Assembly (NCBI GenBank): GCA_041650805.1
Contig: JBAZKM010000001.1
Coordinates: 1 to 64,000, forward strand
Reading direction: 5' to 3'
Source of the DNA: Candidatus Omnitrophota bacterium
GTDB taxonomy: Bacteria; Omnitrophota; Gorgyraeia; 2-01-FULL-45-10
DNA length: 64,000 nt
Shown in pieces: positions 32,405-42,166 of the stretch. The notes below the pieces were generated by a model. The model was not told where the DNA came from and made no database searches. It worked only from the letters and a program-made list of their open reading frames with translations. Position 1 is the first letter of the stretch, and every line of letters begins with the position of its first letter. The translations under genes were made by a program, and so were the position numbers.

Positions 32405-34876
32405 ATGAAGCGGAGCAAGGTAGAGTCGGACCAGGTCATAATATATAAGGACATGTCCAAAGAAGGCATAAAGCGGTCGTTCCAGACGGCGCGCGAGTAC
32501 GCACTCGGGAAGGACCGTTATACCGCAACGCTGTACGATGATTTTGTAGCTACGGCGATCACCGTAAGGGACCGGCTCATCGAACGGTGGATCGCGACCC
32601 AGCAGCGGTACCATCACGAGAACCTAAAGCGCGTATATTATCTTTCCATGGAATTCCTGATAGGGCGTCTTCTCGAATCGAATGTCCTTCATCTCGGTCT
32701 GTGGGAAGAGACCAGAAAGGCCCTGGAGGAACTGGGCCTCGACCCGGAAGAGGTATTCGGCCAGGAGATGGACGCCGGGCTCGGTAACGCAGGGCTAGGC
32801 CGTCTTGCCGCATGCTTCCTCGATTCTATGGCGACCCTCGGCATACCGGCCAACGGATATGGTATAAGATATGAGTACGGAAGCTTCAACCAGAAGATCA
32901 TAAACGGGAACCAGGTGGAATTTCCCGATGAGTGGCTCCGGCTGGGGAACCCCTGGGAATTCGCGCGGCCGGAATATACGGTGAAGATACGCTTCTACGG
33001 GCACACTCAGATGATGCATGACGATTCCGGGAAGCTCAGGGTCCGGTGGCTCGATACGGAAGATATCCTGGCGATGGCGTATGATATCCCTGTGCCGGGT
33101 TATAAGAACGATATCGTCAACACCCTGCGCCTCTGGTCAGCGCGCAGCACAGAGGAGTTCGACCTCGGGTATTTCAATGACGGGGATTATGAACGTGCCG
33201 TATACAGCAAGATGCTCTCAGAGAACATCTCCAAGGTGCTTTACCCGAACGATAATGTGAGCCAGGGGAGGGAGCTCCGCCTCAAACAGGAGTATTTCTT
33301 CACGGCCGCTTCGATAGCCGATATAATAAGGCGCTTCAAGGTGGAGAATTCGGACCTGAAGAGACTGCCCGATAAGGCGGTCATGCAACTTAACGACACG
33401 CATCCGGCCATCGCCATACCAGAACTTATGAGGATATTGATAGACGAGGAAGGCCTCGACTGGGATACTGCGTGGGAAGCGACGGAAAAGACGTTCGCCT
33501 ACACAAACCACACGATAATGCCGGAGGCGCTGGAGTGCTGGCCGGTCGGCCTCTTCGAACAGATACTGCCGCGCCATCTGCAGATCATATACGAGATAAA
33601 CCTCAGGTTCCTGAGGGAAGTGGCCAACAGGTTCCCGGGCGACAACGACCGGCTGAGAAGGATGTCGATAGTGGAAGAAGGGGACCCGAAGAGGATACGG
33701 ATGGGCCATCTTGCCATAATCGGCTCAAACTCCATAAACGGCGTTTCCGAGCTCCACTCGGAGCTTTTGAAGACACAGCTATTCAGGGATTTTTACGACC
33801 TCTTTCCGGAAAAGTTCAACAATAAGACGAACGGTATCACGCAACGCCGGTGGCTGAAGAAGGCCAACCCCCGTCTTTCGCAGCTGGTCACAGAGACGGT
33901 GGGGGAGGGCTGGGTAAAGGACCTGCGCGGGCTGGAAAAACTCCTTCCGCATAAAGACGACGCCGCTTTTCGCGACAGGTGGTCTCATATAAAGGATGAG
34001 AATAAGAAGGACCTGGCCGAATATATACGCCACTCCGCAGGGGTATCGGTAGACCCTAAATCGTTATTCGATATCCAGGTGAAGCGGGTGCACGAGTATA
34101 AGCGGCAGCTCCTCTTCGCGTTCTATATACTCTCCCAGTACCTTGCCATCAAGAATAACCCCGGCAAGCACCCGCAGCCGCGCACTTACATATTCGGGGG
34201 TAAGGCCGCGCCGTCTTATTTCATGGCAAAGCTGATAATAAAATTTGTCAATAATGTCGCCAATGTCATCAACAGCGACAAGGGACTTCATGACAAGATG
34301 AAGGTCGTCTTCCTCGAAAATTACAGGGTGTCGCTCGCGGAGAAGATATTCCCGGCATGCGACCTTTCAGAGCAGATATCCACCGCCGGCACCGAGGCGT
34401 CCGGGACCGGCTGCATGAAGTTCATGGTGAACGGGGCCCTGACCATAGGTACGCTTGACGGGGCAAATATCGAAATTGCGAAGGAGGTCGGCGCCGAGAA
34501 CATCTTCATATTCGGCCTTAAGGCGCAGGAGATCATAGAGATGAGGGCGCGCGGGTACAATCCCCGCGATCACGTGGATGGCTCCCCGCGGCTGAAGGAG
34601 ATATTCGAGCTCATACAGTCGAACTTCCTTTCGCCCCTGGATTATGGGCTCTTTGACCCCATAATCGATTCCCTGCTCAATTCGGACCATTTCTTCGTCT
34701 GCGCCGATTTCGAAAGTTACTGTAATGCGCAGGATGCCGTATCGGCGCTGTACCATAACAGGGCCGAATGGGTCAAACGGTCGATAATAAACGTTGCGAG
34801 ATCAGGCAAATTTTCCAGCGACCGCACGATCAAAGAGTACGCCAAAGATATATGGCGCGTCCCCGTGAAACATTGA
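32405..34876 (+). CDS. glgP: Glycogen/starch phosphorylase
   Basis: 823 aa, standard GT35 length. Releases glucose-1-phosphate from alpha-glucans. Features: Y-L-S-M-E-F-L-I-G-R near 80, G-L-G-N-A-G-L-G-R-L-A-A-C-F near 133, N-D-T-H-P-A-I, and the PLP site E-A-S-G-T-G-C-M-K-F-M-V-N-G-A. No other glycogen gene is in the window. Converges with plsC, with stops 6 bp apart. Confidence 0.97.
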   Translation: MKRSKVESDQVIIYKDMSKEGIKRSFQTAREYALGKDRYTATLYDDFVATAITVRDRLIERWIATQQRYHHENLKRVYYLSMEFLIGRLLESNVLHLGLWEETRKALEELGLDPEEVFGQEMDAGLGNAGLGRLAACFLDSMATLGIPANGYGIRYEYGSFNQKIINGNQVEFPDEWLRLGNPWEFARPEYTVKIRFYGHTQMMHDDSGKLRVRWLDTEDILAMAYDIPVPGYKNDIVNTLRLWSARSTEEFDLGYFNDGDYERAVYSKMLSENISKVLYPNDNVSQGRELRLKQEYFFTAASIADIIRRFKVENSDLKRLPDKAVMQLNDTHPAIAIPELMRILIDEEGLDWDTAWEATEKTFAYTNHTIMPEALECWPVGLFEQILPRHLQIIYEINLRFLREVANRFPGDNDRLRRMSIVEEGDPKRIRMGHLAIIGSNSINGVSELHSELLKTQLFRDFYDLFPEKFNNKTNGITQRRWLKKANPRLSQLVTETVGEGWVKDLRGLEKLLPHKDDAAFRDRWSHIKDENKKDLAEYIRHSAGVSVDPKSLFDIQVKRVHEYKRQLLFAFYILSQYLAIKNNPGKHPQPRTYIFGGKAAPSYFMAKLIIKFVNNVANVINSDKGLHDKMKVVFLENYRVSLAEKIFPACDLSEQISTAGTEASGTGCMKFMVNGALTIGTLDGANIEIAKEVGAENIFIFGLKAQEIIEMRARGYNPRDHVDGSPRLKEIFELIQSNFLSPLDYGLFDPIIDSLLNSDHFFVCADFESYCNAQDAVSALYHNRAEWVKRSIINVARSGKFSSDRTIKEYAKDIWRVPVKH

Positions 34877-34882
34877 CCGGCT

Positions 34883-35605
34883 TTAAGAAGCCGCGGCCTC
34901 CAGCGCTGAACGCACCCTCTCTTTTATCGTCTCAAAATCCCTTTCTTCAAACCCCGAGGTAGCTACTGCGGGCAGGACGGTGATGCTGCAGGGCACTTTT
35001 GCGGTGAAACGCCAGTTTCCCTTCGGTATGGCATTCCCCGTACCGTTGATCCGGACGGGAAGTATGGGCACCTTCTCTCTCAGGGCAAGCTTGAACGCCC
35101 CATTCTGGAAATCTTTCATCTCGCCCGTCTCGCTCCTCGTCCCCTCGGGGAAGAAGATGACGGACATCCCGCGCCTGAGCCAGCCGGCCGCCTGGCGGTA
35201 TACCGTTTTTATGCTGGAAAAATTCCCGCGGTCTATCCTGATGTGTTTTGCCAGGGATAGGTTCCAGCCCAAAAGCGGCACCCTGAAGAGGCTCTCCTTG
35301 GCGACCCATTTGAACTGCATCCTCGTCTTGTAGAACAATATGATGTCGGCGAGGCTCTGGTGGTTGGCCACTATAACATATGTCTTTGAATGGTCTATAT
35401 TTTCGAGACCGCTCACCGTCACATCCCAGTAAGGGTTAAGTCTTATCACGGCATCGGCCCACCAGAAACACTGGGCATGGGCGACCTTGCGTTTTTTGTC
35501 AAAAGGGAAGAGTATGACGGTGAAGAATACCATCGTCAGGAAGAGGATGAACATCAGAAAGATCCCCACCCCCCAGACCACAAGAGACATCAGGGTCCTT
35601 TTCAT
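34883..35605 (-). CDS. plsC: 1-acyl-sn-glycerol-3-phosphate acyltransferase
   Basis: 240 aa, the only gene clearly on the minus strand. An N-terminal membrane helix pair (about 5-35), the N-H-Q-S-L-A-D catalytic motif, and F-P-E-G-T-R-S for phosphate binding. It makes phosphatidic acid at the inner membrane. Start M-K-R-T-L-M-S at 35605 is chosen over the longer frame to 35656. It converges with glgP and diverges from the next gene. Confidence 0.94.
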   Translation of the reverse strand: MKRTLMSLVVWGVGIFLMFILFLTMVFFTVILFPFDKKRKVAHAQCFWWADAVIRLNPYWDVTVSGLENIDHSKTYVIVANHQSLADIILFYKTRMQFKWVAKESLFRVPLLGWNLSLAKHIRIDRGNFSSIKTVYRQAAGWLRRGMSVIFFPEGTRSETGEMKDFQNGAFKLALREKVPILPVRINGTGNAIPKGNWRFTAKVPCSITVLPAVATSGFEERDFETIKERVRSALEAAAS

Positions 35606-35733
35606 ATGGGAACATATATTAAGACATCCCCGTTTTCCTGTCAACAAATAACGCAAGATCCCGCGCCTGATAAAATTTTATGTCTAAAGGGCGGCGGATG
35701 TGTTAAAATGTTGATAATGTACGGAGGAACGGC

Positions 35734-36462
35734 ATGAAAGATACGGTTTCGTTGCCCGGAAATATCGCAAAGGTGACGGGCGATTTCGTAGGGCGGCTGA
35801 AGGATATATACGGCGAAGATCTGGTATCGGCCGTATTATACGGGAGCGCTTCACGCGGTGAATTTTCTAAAGGCGCTTCGAATGTAAATATAGCCGTCGT
35901 CCTGCGCGATACCGGACCGGATAACCTGGCGAAGATGAGGGCCCTTACCGGCAGTTTCCGGTTCAGGACCTTCCGTCCCGTACTATTCACCGAAAGCTAC
36001 CTGGCTCGCTCGCTCGATGTCTTCCCGATAGAATTCCTGGATATCAAAGAGAACGGCATAGTCCTGTACGGCAAAGACGTTTTCGGCAGTTGCGATATAG
36101 ATACCACGAACCTGCGTTTCCAGTGTGAACACGAGTTGAAGGCGCTGCTCATACGGGCAAGGCGCATATATATGACGTATCGGGACGCGGGAGCGCTCAA
36201 AAAGGCGCTCTTCGGTCTCACTACATCGGCGCTGCATATATCGAGGAACCTGCTCCGCACAAAGGGGTATCTCCCGGGCGCGGGCAGGGCAGGGGTCCTT
36301 GATGGGATCAGCTGCCGGTTTAATGTAGATACGGGGCCGTTCTCCGCTATGTTTGATGCACGGGACGGGGTCGTGAGGATCCGGGCAGGGGAGGTCGATG
36401 CCCTATTCCGGCGTTTTTTGTCCTCATTGGAGTCGCTCACGGAAGCCGCGGACAGGTCCTGA
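35734..36462 (+). CDS. Nucleotidyltransferase-fold protein lacking the catalytic Asp pair
   Basis: 242 aa. N-terminal NTase fold with Y-G-S-A-S-R-G-E (G37, S38), but the following D-x-D metal pair is N50-V-N52. The C-terminal part (about 120-235) is helical and resembles HEPN-like or substrate-binding domains of such proteins. Known family members use the two acidic residues for catalysis, so this one is probably inactive, binding nucleotides or partners. Function unknown. Confidence 0.65.
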   Translation: MKDTVSLPGNIAKVTGDFVGRLKDIYGEDLVSAVLYGSASRGEFSKGASNVNIAVVLRDTGPDNLAKMRALTGSFRFRTFRPVLFTESYLARSLDVFPIEFLDIKENGIVLYGKDVFGSCDIDTTNLRFQCEHELKALLIRARRIYMTYRDAGALKKALFGLTTSALHISRNLLRTKGYLPGAGRAGVLDGISCRFNVDTGPFSAMFDARDGVVRIRAGEVDALFRRFLSSLESLTEAADRS

Positions 36463-36468
36463 CGACCG

Positions 36469-37350
36469 ATGAAAAGAACGGCACTTATATTCTCTATATG
36501 CGGACTGCTCGCATCGGTCCCGCTATACGGCCGGGAGATACCGGCGCCGCGCGGCTGGGTCAATGACTTCGCGAACGTCATCCCCGATGAGTACCGGCTG
36601 AAACTGGAGGCGGTCATAACGGAACTCGAAACGAAGAGTTCCGCGGAAGTTGCCGTCGTCACCATAGGATCGATAGCGCCGTACGATGAAAAGGCGTACG
36701 CGCGTATGCTCTTTGATGAATGGAAACCGGGGAAGAAGGGGAAGGATAACGGCGTCCTCGTGCTGGTAGCAGTTAAAGAGAGACGGTGGCGCATCGAAGT
36801 CGGGTACGGGCTGGAAGGCGCGCTGCCTGACTCGCTCTGTGGGGAGATAGGCCGTACGCGTATGGTCCCTTATTTTGGCCGCGGCGAATACGGTAAAGGG
36901 CTCTATTACGGCGTGTCGGCAATAGCTGAGGCGGTCGCAAAGGAGTACAACGTCCCGCTTGACGGGGTCGGCGGGGATATTATCCCGGCCGGCGACGGCC
37001 TGCCGCCTTTCCTGTATATCTTTGTTCCCATCTTCTTCTTCATATGGAACCTGCCGTGGCCGGTCCCGATCGGGCTTACCTTCACCCTCTTCTTTGCGGC
37101 CGTATTCTTCGGCATGTCCAGGATACTCGGCGTTCTGGTGATAGCCGCTTATCTTTCATCTATGCTCTTCAGGTACAGGTATTGGAAGCGCCTTCCGCCG
37201 GATGAGCGGAAGGGCTTCTTCGGACCTCAGACGTACGGAGGGACATTCTCCGGCACCGGCGGCGGGTTCGGCGGAGGAGGGTTCGGAGGCGGCGGGGGCG
37301 GGTTCGGCGGAGGAGGAGGCGGAGGAGGAGGCGCAGGCGGAGGATTTTAA
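36469..37350 (+). CDS. TPM-domain membrane protein (YgcG family)
   Basis: 293 aa. Signal peptide (about 1-22), TPM domain (about 30-155, with V-N-D-F-A-N-V-I and W-R-I-E-V-G-Y-G-L-E-G-A-L-P-D), two or three hydrophobic segments (180-240), and a Gly-rich C-terminal tail of repeating G-G-G-F-G. Its pairing with LemA is common in bacteria. Some TPM proteins are linked to photosystem repair in plants, but the bacterial role is not settled. Confidence 0.88.
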   Translation: MKRTALIFSICGLLASVPLYGREIPAPRGWVNDFANVIPDEYRLKLEAVITELETKSSAEVAVVTIGSIAPYDEKAYARMLFDEWKPGKKGKDNGVLVLVAVKERRWRIEVGYGLEGALPDSLCGEIGRTRMVPYFGRGEYGKGLYYGVSAIAEAVAKEYNVPLDGVGGDIIPAGDGLPPFLYIFVPIFFFIWNLPWPVPIGLTFTLFFAAVFFGMSRILGVLVIAAYLSSMLFRYRYWKRLPPDERKGFFGPQTYGGTFSGTGGGFGGGGFGGGGGGFGGGGGGGGGAGGGF

Positions 37351-37379
37351 AAAAGCGTAACGTCAAAGGAGGGATATAG

Positions 37380-37937
37380 ATGAAGAATTTTCTGATAGGA
37401 GTTGCAATAGCGGCCGTTCTTCTGGCCGGGTCGTTCATACTAACCTACAATAATATAGTGTCGCTGCATGAGAATATCACGGCCAAATGGGCACAGGTCG
37501 AGAACCAGCTCCAGCGGCGTAACGACCTGATACCGAATCTCGTTAATACCGTCAAGGGGTATGCCGCGCACGAAAAGAGACTGTTCGAGGACGTGACGGA
37601 GGCCAGGAGCCGGTGGGCCGGCGCAGCCACTCTCGGCGATAAAGTAAACGCGGCGTCTCAGATGGATGCGGCCCTTGCCAGACTTCTTGTGGTAGTAGAA
37701 AATTATCCGACCCTTAAGGCCGACCAGACGTTCCTTAAGCTGATGGACGAGCTCGCCGGCACGGAGAACCGCATCGCCGTGGAGCGGATGCGTTATAACG
37801 AAGGGGTCAGGGATTATAATATAACCATACGCAAGTTCCCCGGGAACGTGGTAGCCGGTATATGCGGATATAAAAAAGAGACGGAATACTTTAAGGCCGA
37901 GGAGAAGGCCAGGGCGGTCCCGGAGGTAAAATTTTAA
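37380..37937 (+). CDS. lemA: LemA family protein
   Basis: 185 aa, standard. N-terminal transmembrane helix (about 5-22), then a coiled-coil four-helix domain with Y-N-x-I-V-S-L-H-E, Q-L-Q-R-R-N-D-L-I-P-N-L-V-N-T-V-K-G-Y-A and Y-N-E-G-V-R-D-Y-N. GGAGGGATATAG precedes the ATG. Co-occurs with the TPM-domain gene just upstream. Confidence 0.95.
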   Translation: MKNFLIGVAIAAVLLAGSFILTYNNIVSLHENITAKWAQVENQLQRRNDLIPNLVNTVKGYAAHEKRLFEDVTEARSRWAGAATLGDKVNAASQMDAALARLLVVVENYPTLKADQTFLKLMDELAGTENRIAVERMRYNEGVRDYNITIRKFPGNVVAGICGYKKETEYFKAEEKARAVPEVKF

Positions 37938-37938
37938 T

Positions 37939-38889
37939 ATGAACGGTCTCAAGGGCGCGGTGAGGTGTATCAAAAGGGCCAGGACGATAGCCGTAGCCGG
38001 ACACGTAAATCCGGACGGCGACTCGATAGGCTCTCTCCTGTCCCTCGGATTGGGACTCGAAAAACTGGGAAAACGCGTCTATATGGTGAGCTCGGACGGC
38101 GTCCCGAAAAAATATGCCACGCTGCCCGGGGCGAGGCGCATCATCACCGATACCGACAGGAAGGTCGACCTGGCTATAGCCGTAGATTGCAGCAACAGAG
38201 AGATACTCGGGCGCGCGTTCCGCATCTTTGAACGGGCCGGTGAGATATTGGAGATAGACCATCACGACTTCAGGAGACCGTTTTGCGACGTCTGTTTCAT
38301 CGAACCCAGGGCGGGGGCAGTAGGGGAGATGATATATATCCTCCTGAAGAAACTGCGCGCTCCCATCACGCCAAGCGTCGCACAGAGCCTGATGACATCG
38401 ATAATCGTAGAGACCAGTTCTTTCCGGCTGCCCGGAGTGAGACCTTTCACATTTGAAGCGTGTAACGACCTGATCAGGAAAGGGGTCAACTTTTACAAGC
38501 TCGTAGATACCGTATTCTGGTCGATGAGCAGGGAATCGGTCATCCTCTCGGGGATATGCCTGGCCAGGTGTAAATTCATTAAGAGGGGAAAGGTGGTATG
38601 GTCTCATATAGGCATAAAAGATTTCAAAGCGGTGAGAGGGAAAGACGAAGACGTTGACGCAGTCGCTGACGACATGCGCGCCATAAAAGGGGTCGACATA
38701 GCCGTCCTTTTCAGAGAAAAAGACCGGGAGACCATCAGGGTCAGCCTGAGATCGAAGCACAGGATAAATATCGCAAAGATAGCCGAATACTACGGCGGGG
38801 GCGGCCACTTCGACGTTGCCGGCTGCAGCATACCTAATTCCGCGGCCGCCATCAACGACCTCCTTTCCCGCACAGCCGCCTTACCGTGA
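37939..38889 (+). CDS. nrnA: DHH/DHHA1 phosphoesterase, NrnA-like
   Basis: 316 aa. DHH domain with H-V-N-P-D-G-D-S-I-G-S and D-H-H-D, then a C-terminal DHHA1 domain with Y-G-G-G-G-H-F-D-V-A-G-C. This family degrades nanoRNAs and 3'-phosphoadenosine 5'-phosphate; some members hydrolyse cyclic dinucleotides. Immediately follows lemA. Confidence 0.88.
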   Translation: MNGLKGAVRCIKRARTIAVAGHVNPDGDSIGSLLSLGLGLEKLGKRVYMVSSDGVPKKYATLPGARRIITDTDRKVDLAIAVDCSNREILGRAFRIFERAGEILEIDHHDFRRPFCDVCFIEPRAGAVGEMIYILLKKLRAPITPSVAQSLMTSIIVETSSFRLPGVRPFTFEACNDLIRKGVNFYKLVDTVFWSMSRESVILSGICLARCKFIKRGKVVWSHIGIKDFKAVRGKDEDVDAVADDMRAIKGVDIAVLFREKDRETIRVSLRSKHRINIAKIAEYYGGGGHFDVAGCSIPNSAAAINDLLSRTAALP

Positions 38890-38895
38890 CGAGAT

Positions 38896-39294
38896 ATGCC
38901 CATACTCATCGATGGCTGGAACCTGATACGGGACGATAAATCCGACATATCCGACGACGATTGCGACTCGATCGAGTCGGCAACGCACCTCATCATGTAC
39001 CTCGCAGGTTTCCAGAAGAGACACAGGGACCCCATAACCGTCGTCTTTGACAGCTCGCGCGGATTTTTGGATATAGAACATACCAATACCGATACGCTAT
39101 CTCTCGTTGCCGTAAAAGATGCGGACCGTTACATAAGATCGTACATAGAGAAGACACCGGAGAGGCAGAGGCCGGGTATGCGCGTAGTTTCGTCAGACAA
39201 GGCGATATACTATTATGTGCGGTCCCTCAATGCTGCCGCCGTCACGAGCGGGGAGTTCTGGGACAAACTCCGGAGTAGCAGACATAGGGCGTGA
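38896..39294 (+). CDS. NYN/PIN-fold putative ribonuclease
   Basis: 132 aa. Starts M-P-I-L-I-D-G-W-N-L-I, with the first catalytic Asp and Asn of NYN domains, then V-V-F-D-S-S and V-V-S-S-D. Similar in size to small YacP/Rae1-like RNases. It lies between NrnA and rpsU, a possible RNA-turnover neighbourhood (inference). Confidence 0.75.
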   Translation: MPILIDGWNLIRDDKSDISDDDCDSIESATHLIMYLAGFQKRHRDPITVVFDSSRGFLDIEHTNTDTLSLVAVKDADRYIRSYIEKTPERQRPGMRVVSSDKAIYYYVRSLNAAAVTSGEFWDKLRSSRHRA

Positions 39295-39304
39295 TCCGTA
39301 GTCC

Positions 39305-39333
39305 TTGACAAAATGGCAGGGCGCTGTTACAAT
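39305..39333 (+). promoter_or_regulatory. Sigma70-type promoter for rpsU
   Basis: TTGACA (39305-39310), 17-bp spacer, TACAAT (39328-39333) with a TG one base before it (extended -10). It lies 32 bp before the rpsU ATG and matches consensus closely. Confidence 0.8.
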
Positions 39334-39365
39334 AAAGAAAATATGATATAGAAAGGGTGATAATA

Positions 39366-39536
39366 ATGTCGAAAGTGAGCGTTGGCGAGCATGAACCTCT
39401 GGAGAGGGCTCTCAGGCGCTTCAAGAAGAAGATCGAGCGGGAGGGTATCTTAAAGGCCCTCAAAGCGCGAAAGCACTATGAAAAGCCCAGTGAGCGTAAG
39501 CGCCGAAAAAGAAAGATGACGTCATCAAAGTGGTAA
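39366..39536 (+). CDS. rpsU: Ribosomal protein S21
   Basis: 56 aa. E-P-L-E-R-A-L-R-R-F-K-K-K-I-E-R-E-G-I-L-K followed by a basic C-terminus (S-E-R-K-R-R-K-R-K) is the standard S21 pattern. GAAAGGG is the ribosome binding site. The last 7 bp overlap the GTG start of the M16 protease gene. Confidence 0.95.
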   Translation: MSKVSVGEHEPLERALRRFKKKIEREGILKALKARKHYEKPSERKRRKRKMTSSKW

Positions 39537-42166
39537 TAAAACGGCCGGCGTCTTTCTTATCAGGCTGGTTTATCCTATTTTCATCGGTCGTATGCCTCTC
39601 TTCTATGGCCGCCGGTGATGCGCCGCATGCGAAAATAGAGCTTCCTCAGGAGACCGTTTTCAGGAAAATTCTTGAAAACGGTCTCGTCATTTTAGCCAAA
39701 GAGGCGCCGCCATCCGACCTTATGGCGATCGATATAACGATACGGGCCGGGTCGGCCACGGAAGGCGAATACCTCGGATCAGGCATATCCCACCTTACCG
39801 AACACATGGTCTTCAAGGGGACCTCCTCAAAGGGGCAGGGTACCATAGAGCGTGAGATGAAGTCTTACGGCGGGTTCCTTAACGGCTCGGTTTCGCACGA
39901 TATAACCGATTTTCATGTCACCGTCCCGATCGAGCATTTCGACCGGACCCTTGCGCTTTTGAAAGAGATGCTCTTGAATGCCGTCTTTGACAATACGGAG
40001 CTCGAGAAGGAAAAGTCGGTCATATCGAAAGAGATAAAGATGAACGAGGATGAGCCGCAGAGTGCGCTCGCGAAGGCGCTTTACAGGACGGCATACCTGC
40101 GCCATCCTTACCGTTTCCCGGTCATCGGCTATGAAGATAAGCTCGCGCGCCTCGACAGGGAGGACCTCATGCGTTATTACCAGCGTATGTATGTGCCCAA
40201 CAGGATGGTCATAGCCGTCGCGGGCGGCGGCGCGGAAAAGGCAGCGGAGACGATAGAGAGGGAATTTAAAAATTTTCGCGCGCCGTATTACGGCGAACCC
40301 GTTGTGGCCGCAGAACCTCCGCAGATAGCGAAGCGGTTGCTTGACGCAAGGCGGCCGATGAACCTTTCGTACCTGGCCATGGGGTTCCATTCAACGGGAG
40401 TGCTCGATAGAGATATCTTTGCCATGGATGTGCTTGCGATCATGCTAGGGATAGGCGACTCTTCGCGGCTGAACGATACGCTGGTCAAGGAAAAGCAGCT
40501 CGCCTACTATGTGGGCGCCTGGAATTATGTATCGGAAGATCCCGGCCTCATGGTGGTCACGGCCATACTCGACGATAAGAAGATCGCCCCGGCCGAGTCG
40601 GAGATCCTTGCCGAGATACAGAAGGTCCGTGACGGCCTGCCGGACACAAAAGAGCTTGAGAGGGCAAAGCGTATCGTGCTGAGCGACTTCATATTCTCCC
40701 GGCAGACGCTGGAAGAGCAGGCCTCCGACATGAGCAAGAACGAGATATTGACAGGCGACTACGATTTCTCAAGGCGCTACGTTGCCGGCATCCAGTCCGT
40801 TACGGGAGAAGACGTCCGGAGGGTTGCCGGGAAGTATCTTAGAGAGGAGAATCTTACGACCATAAGGCTCCTTCCTGTCGCCCCCGGCCTCCTGAAGCCC
40901 GGATCTGCGCAGGCGGCCGGACGGGTTACGGGCAGGACGTCAAAGCATACGCTTCCGAACGGCCTCCGTCTCCTTCTCAGAGAGGACCCCAAGACGCCGA
41001 CCGTTTCCGTAACGATAGCTTTTCTCGGAGGGTTGGCGGCCGAGACGGAGAAGACGAACGGCATATCCTCCATTACATCGGCGCTATTATTAAAAGGCAC
41101 CCCCTCCAGGAAAGAGGCAGAGATAAAGGGGGCCATCGAGCGCCTGGGAGGAAATATAGATTCATTCAGCGGGATGGATAGTTTCGGGCTGACCCTGGAA
41201 GTGCTCAAAGGGGACCTCGATACGGCGCTCGATATCGTGAAGGATGCGCTCATCAACTCGGATTTCCCGGAAGAGGAGATAGCGAAGATGAAGCTCTTGA
41301 CCCTGGCTTCCATAAAAGACGAGGACGGCGACATATTCGAACAGGGTGTACTGAGATCCAGGAAAGTACTTTTCGGTCCCCATCCTTATGGCATGAGATA
41401 TAAAGGCGAAGAGACGACCGTCATGTCCCTGACAAGGGACGACATCGCCGGTTTCCGCCGGAAGTATTGCGTGCCCGCCAATATGGTCATTTCGGTATCC
41501 GGCGACATCGAGGAGAAGGCCGTTCTCGAAAGATTAAGATCCCTTTTCGGCGTCATGGACGGAGCGGCCGGGCCCGATATGCCGGGGCACACTGTAAAGC
41601 CGGCCTCCGCAAAGACCGTGACATACGCCATGCCCCGGGAAGAGAGCCTCGTCGTCATGGCATTCAATACGGTCGGTATAAAGGATAAAGATATCTACGC
41701 CTTCGAGGTGCTGGGTTCGATCGTCTCCGGCCACTCCGGACGGCTTTTCGAAGAGCTTCGCGACAAGAGATCGCTGGCGTACACCCTGGGATGCCTTCAA
41801 AGGCACGGGGCGCTTGCCGGCTACCTCCTGCTCTATGTAGCTACGGTAAAGGATAAGATAGCCGAGACGGAGAAGGCGCTTGCGCAGGAGTTGAAGACCC
41901 TGCGCGAAAAGGCGGTCAGCGACGAAGATCTCCTCTTTGCAAAACGTGAATTGATAGCATCCCGCAAGGGCCTCATGCAGACCAACGGCTTCCTTTCGCT
42001 TGAGTGCGCCCTGAACGAGCTATACGGCAACGGGTTCGAAGAAGTATATAATTACGAAAAGGGCATAGGGCTGGTCACCAAAGAGGATATAAAAAATGCC
42101 GCCGCGAGATATATGACCCCGGACGCCTGCGTCGAAGTGGTCATCGCGCCGGACGGGGTAAAATGA
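39530..42166 (+). CDS. M16-family zinc metallopeptidase, two-domain fused form
   Basis: 878 aa. N-terminal signal peptide (about 1-28). Inverted zinc motif H88-L-T-E-H92 with the downstream glutamate in an E-K-E-K-S-V-I-S-K-E context (about 165-175). A second M16 half begins near residue 470 (H-T-L-P-N-G-L-R-L-L) and lacks an HxxEH, as in other fused pitrilysin/PqqL-like enzymes. Probably a periplasmic protease of unfolded peptides. GTG start coupled to rpsU. Confidence 0.9.
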   Translation: MVIKRPASFLSGWFILFSSVVCLSSMAAGDAPHAKIELPQETVFRKILENGLVILAKEAPPSDLMAIDITIRAGSATEGEYLGSGISHLTEHMVFKGTSSKGQGTIEREMKSYGGFLNGSVSHDITDFHVTVPIEHFDRTLALLKEMLLNAVFDNTELEKEKSVISKEIKMNEDEPQSALAKALYRTAYLRHPYRFPVIGYEDKLARLDREDLMRYYQRMYVPNRMVIAVAGGGAEKAAETIEREFKNFRAPYYGEPVVAAEPPQIAKRLLDARRPMNLSYLAMGFHSTGVLDRDIFAMDVLAIMLGIGDSSRLNDTLVKEKQLAYYVGAWNYVSEDPGLMVVTAILDDKKIAPAESEILAEIQKVRDGLPDTKELERAKRIVLSDFIFSRQTLEEQASDMSKNEILTGDYDFSRRYVAGIQSVTGEDVRRVAGKYLREENLTTIRLLPVAPGLLKPGSAQAAGRVTGRTSKHTLPNGLRLLLREDPKTPTVSVTIAFLGGLAAETEKTNGISSITSALLLKGTPSRKEAEIKGAIERLGGNIDSFSGMDSFGLTLEVLKGDLDTALDIVKDALINSDFPEEEIAKMKLLTLASIKDEDGDIFEQGVLRSRKVLFGPHPYGMRYKGEETTVMSLTRDDIAGFRRKYCVPANMVISVSGDIEEKAVLERLRSLFGVMDGAAGPDMPGHTVKPASAKTVTYAMPREESLVVMAFNTVGIKDKDIYAFEVLGSIVSGHSGRLFEELRDKRSLAYTLGCLQRHGALAGYLLLYVATVKDKIAETEKALAQELKTLREKAVSDEDLLFAKRELIASRKGLMQTNGFLSLECALNELYGNGFEEVYNYEKGIGLVTKEDIKNAAARYMTPDACVEVVIAPDGVK

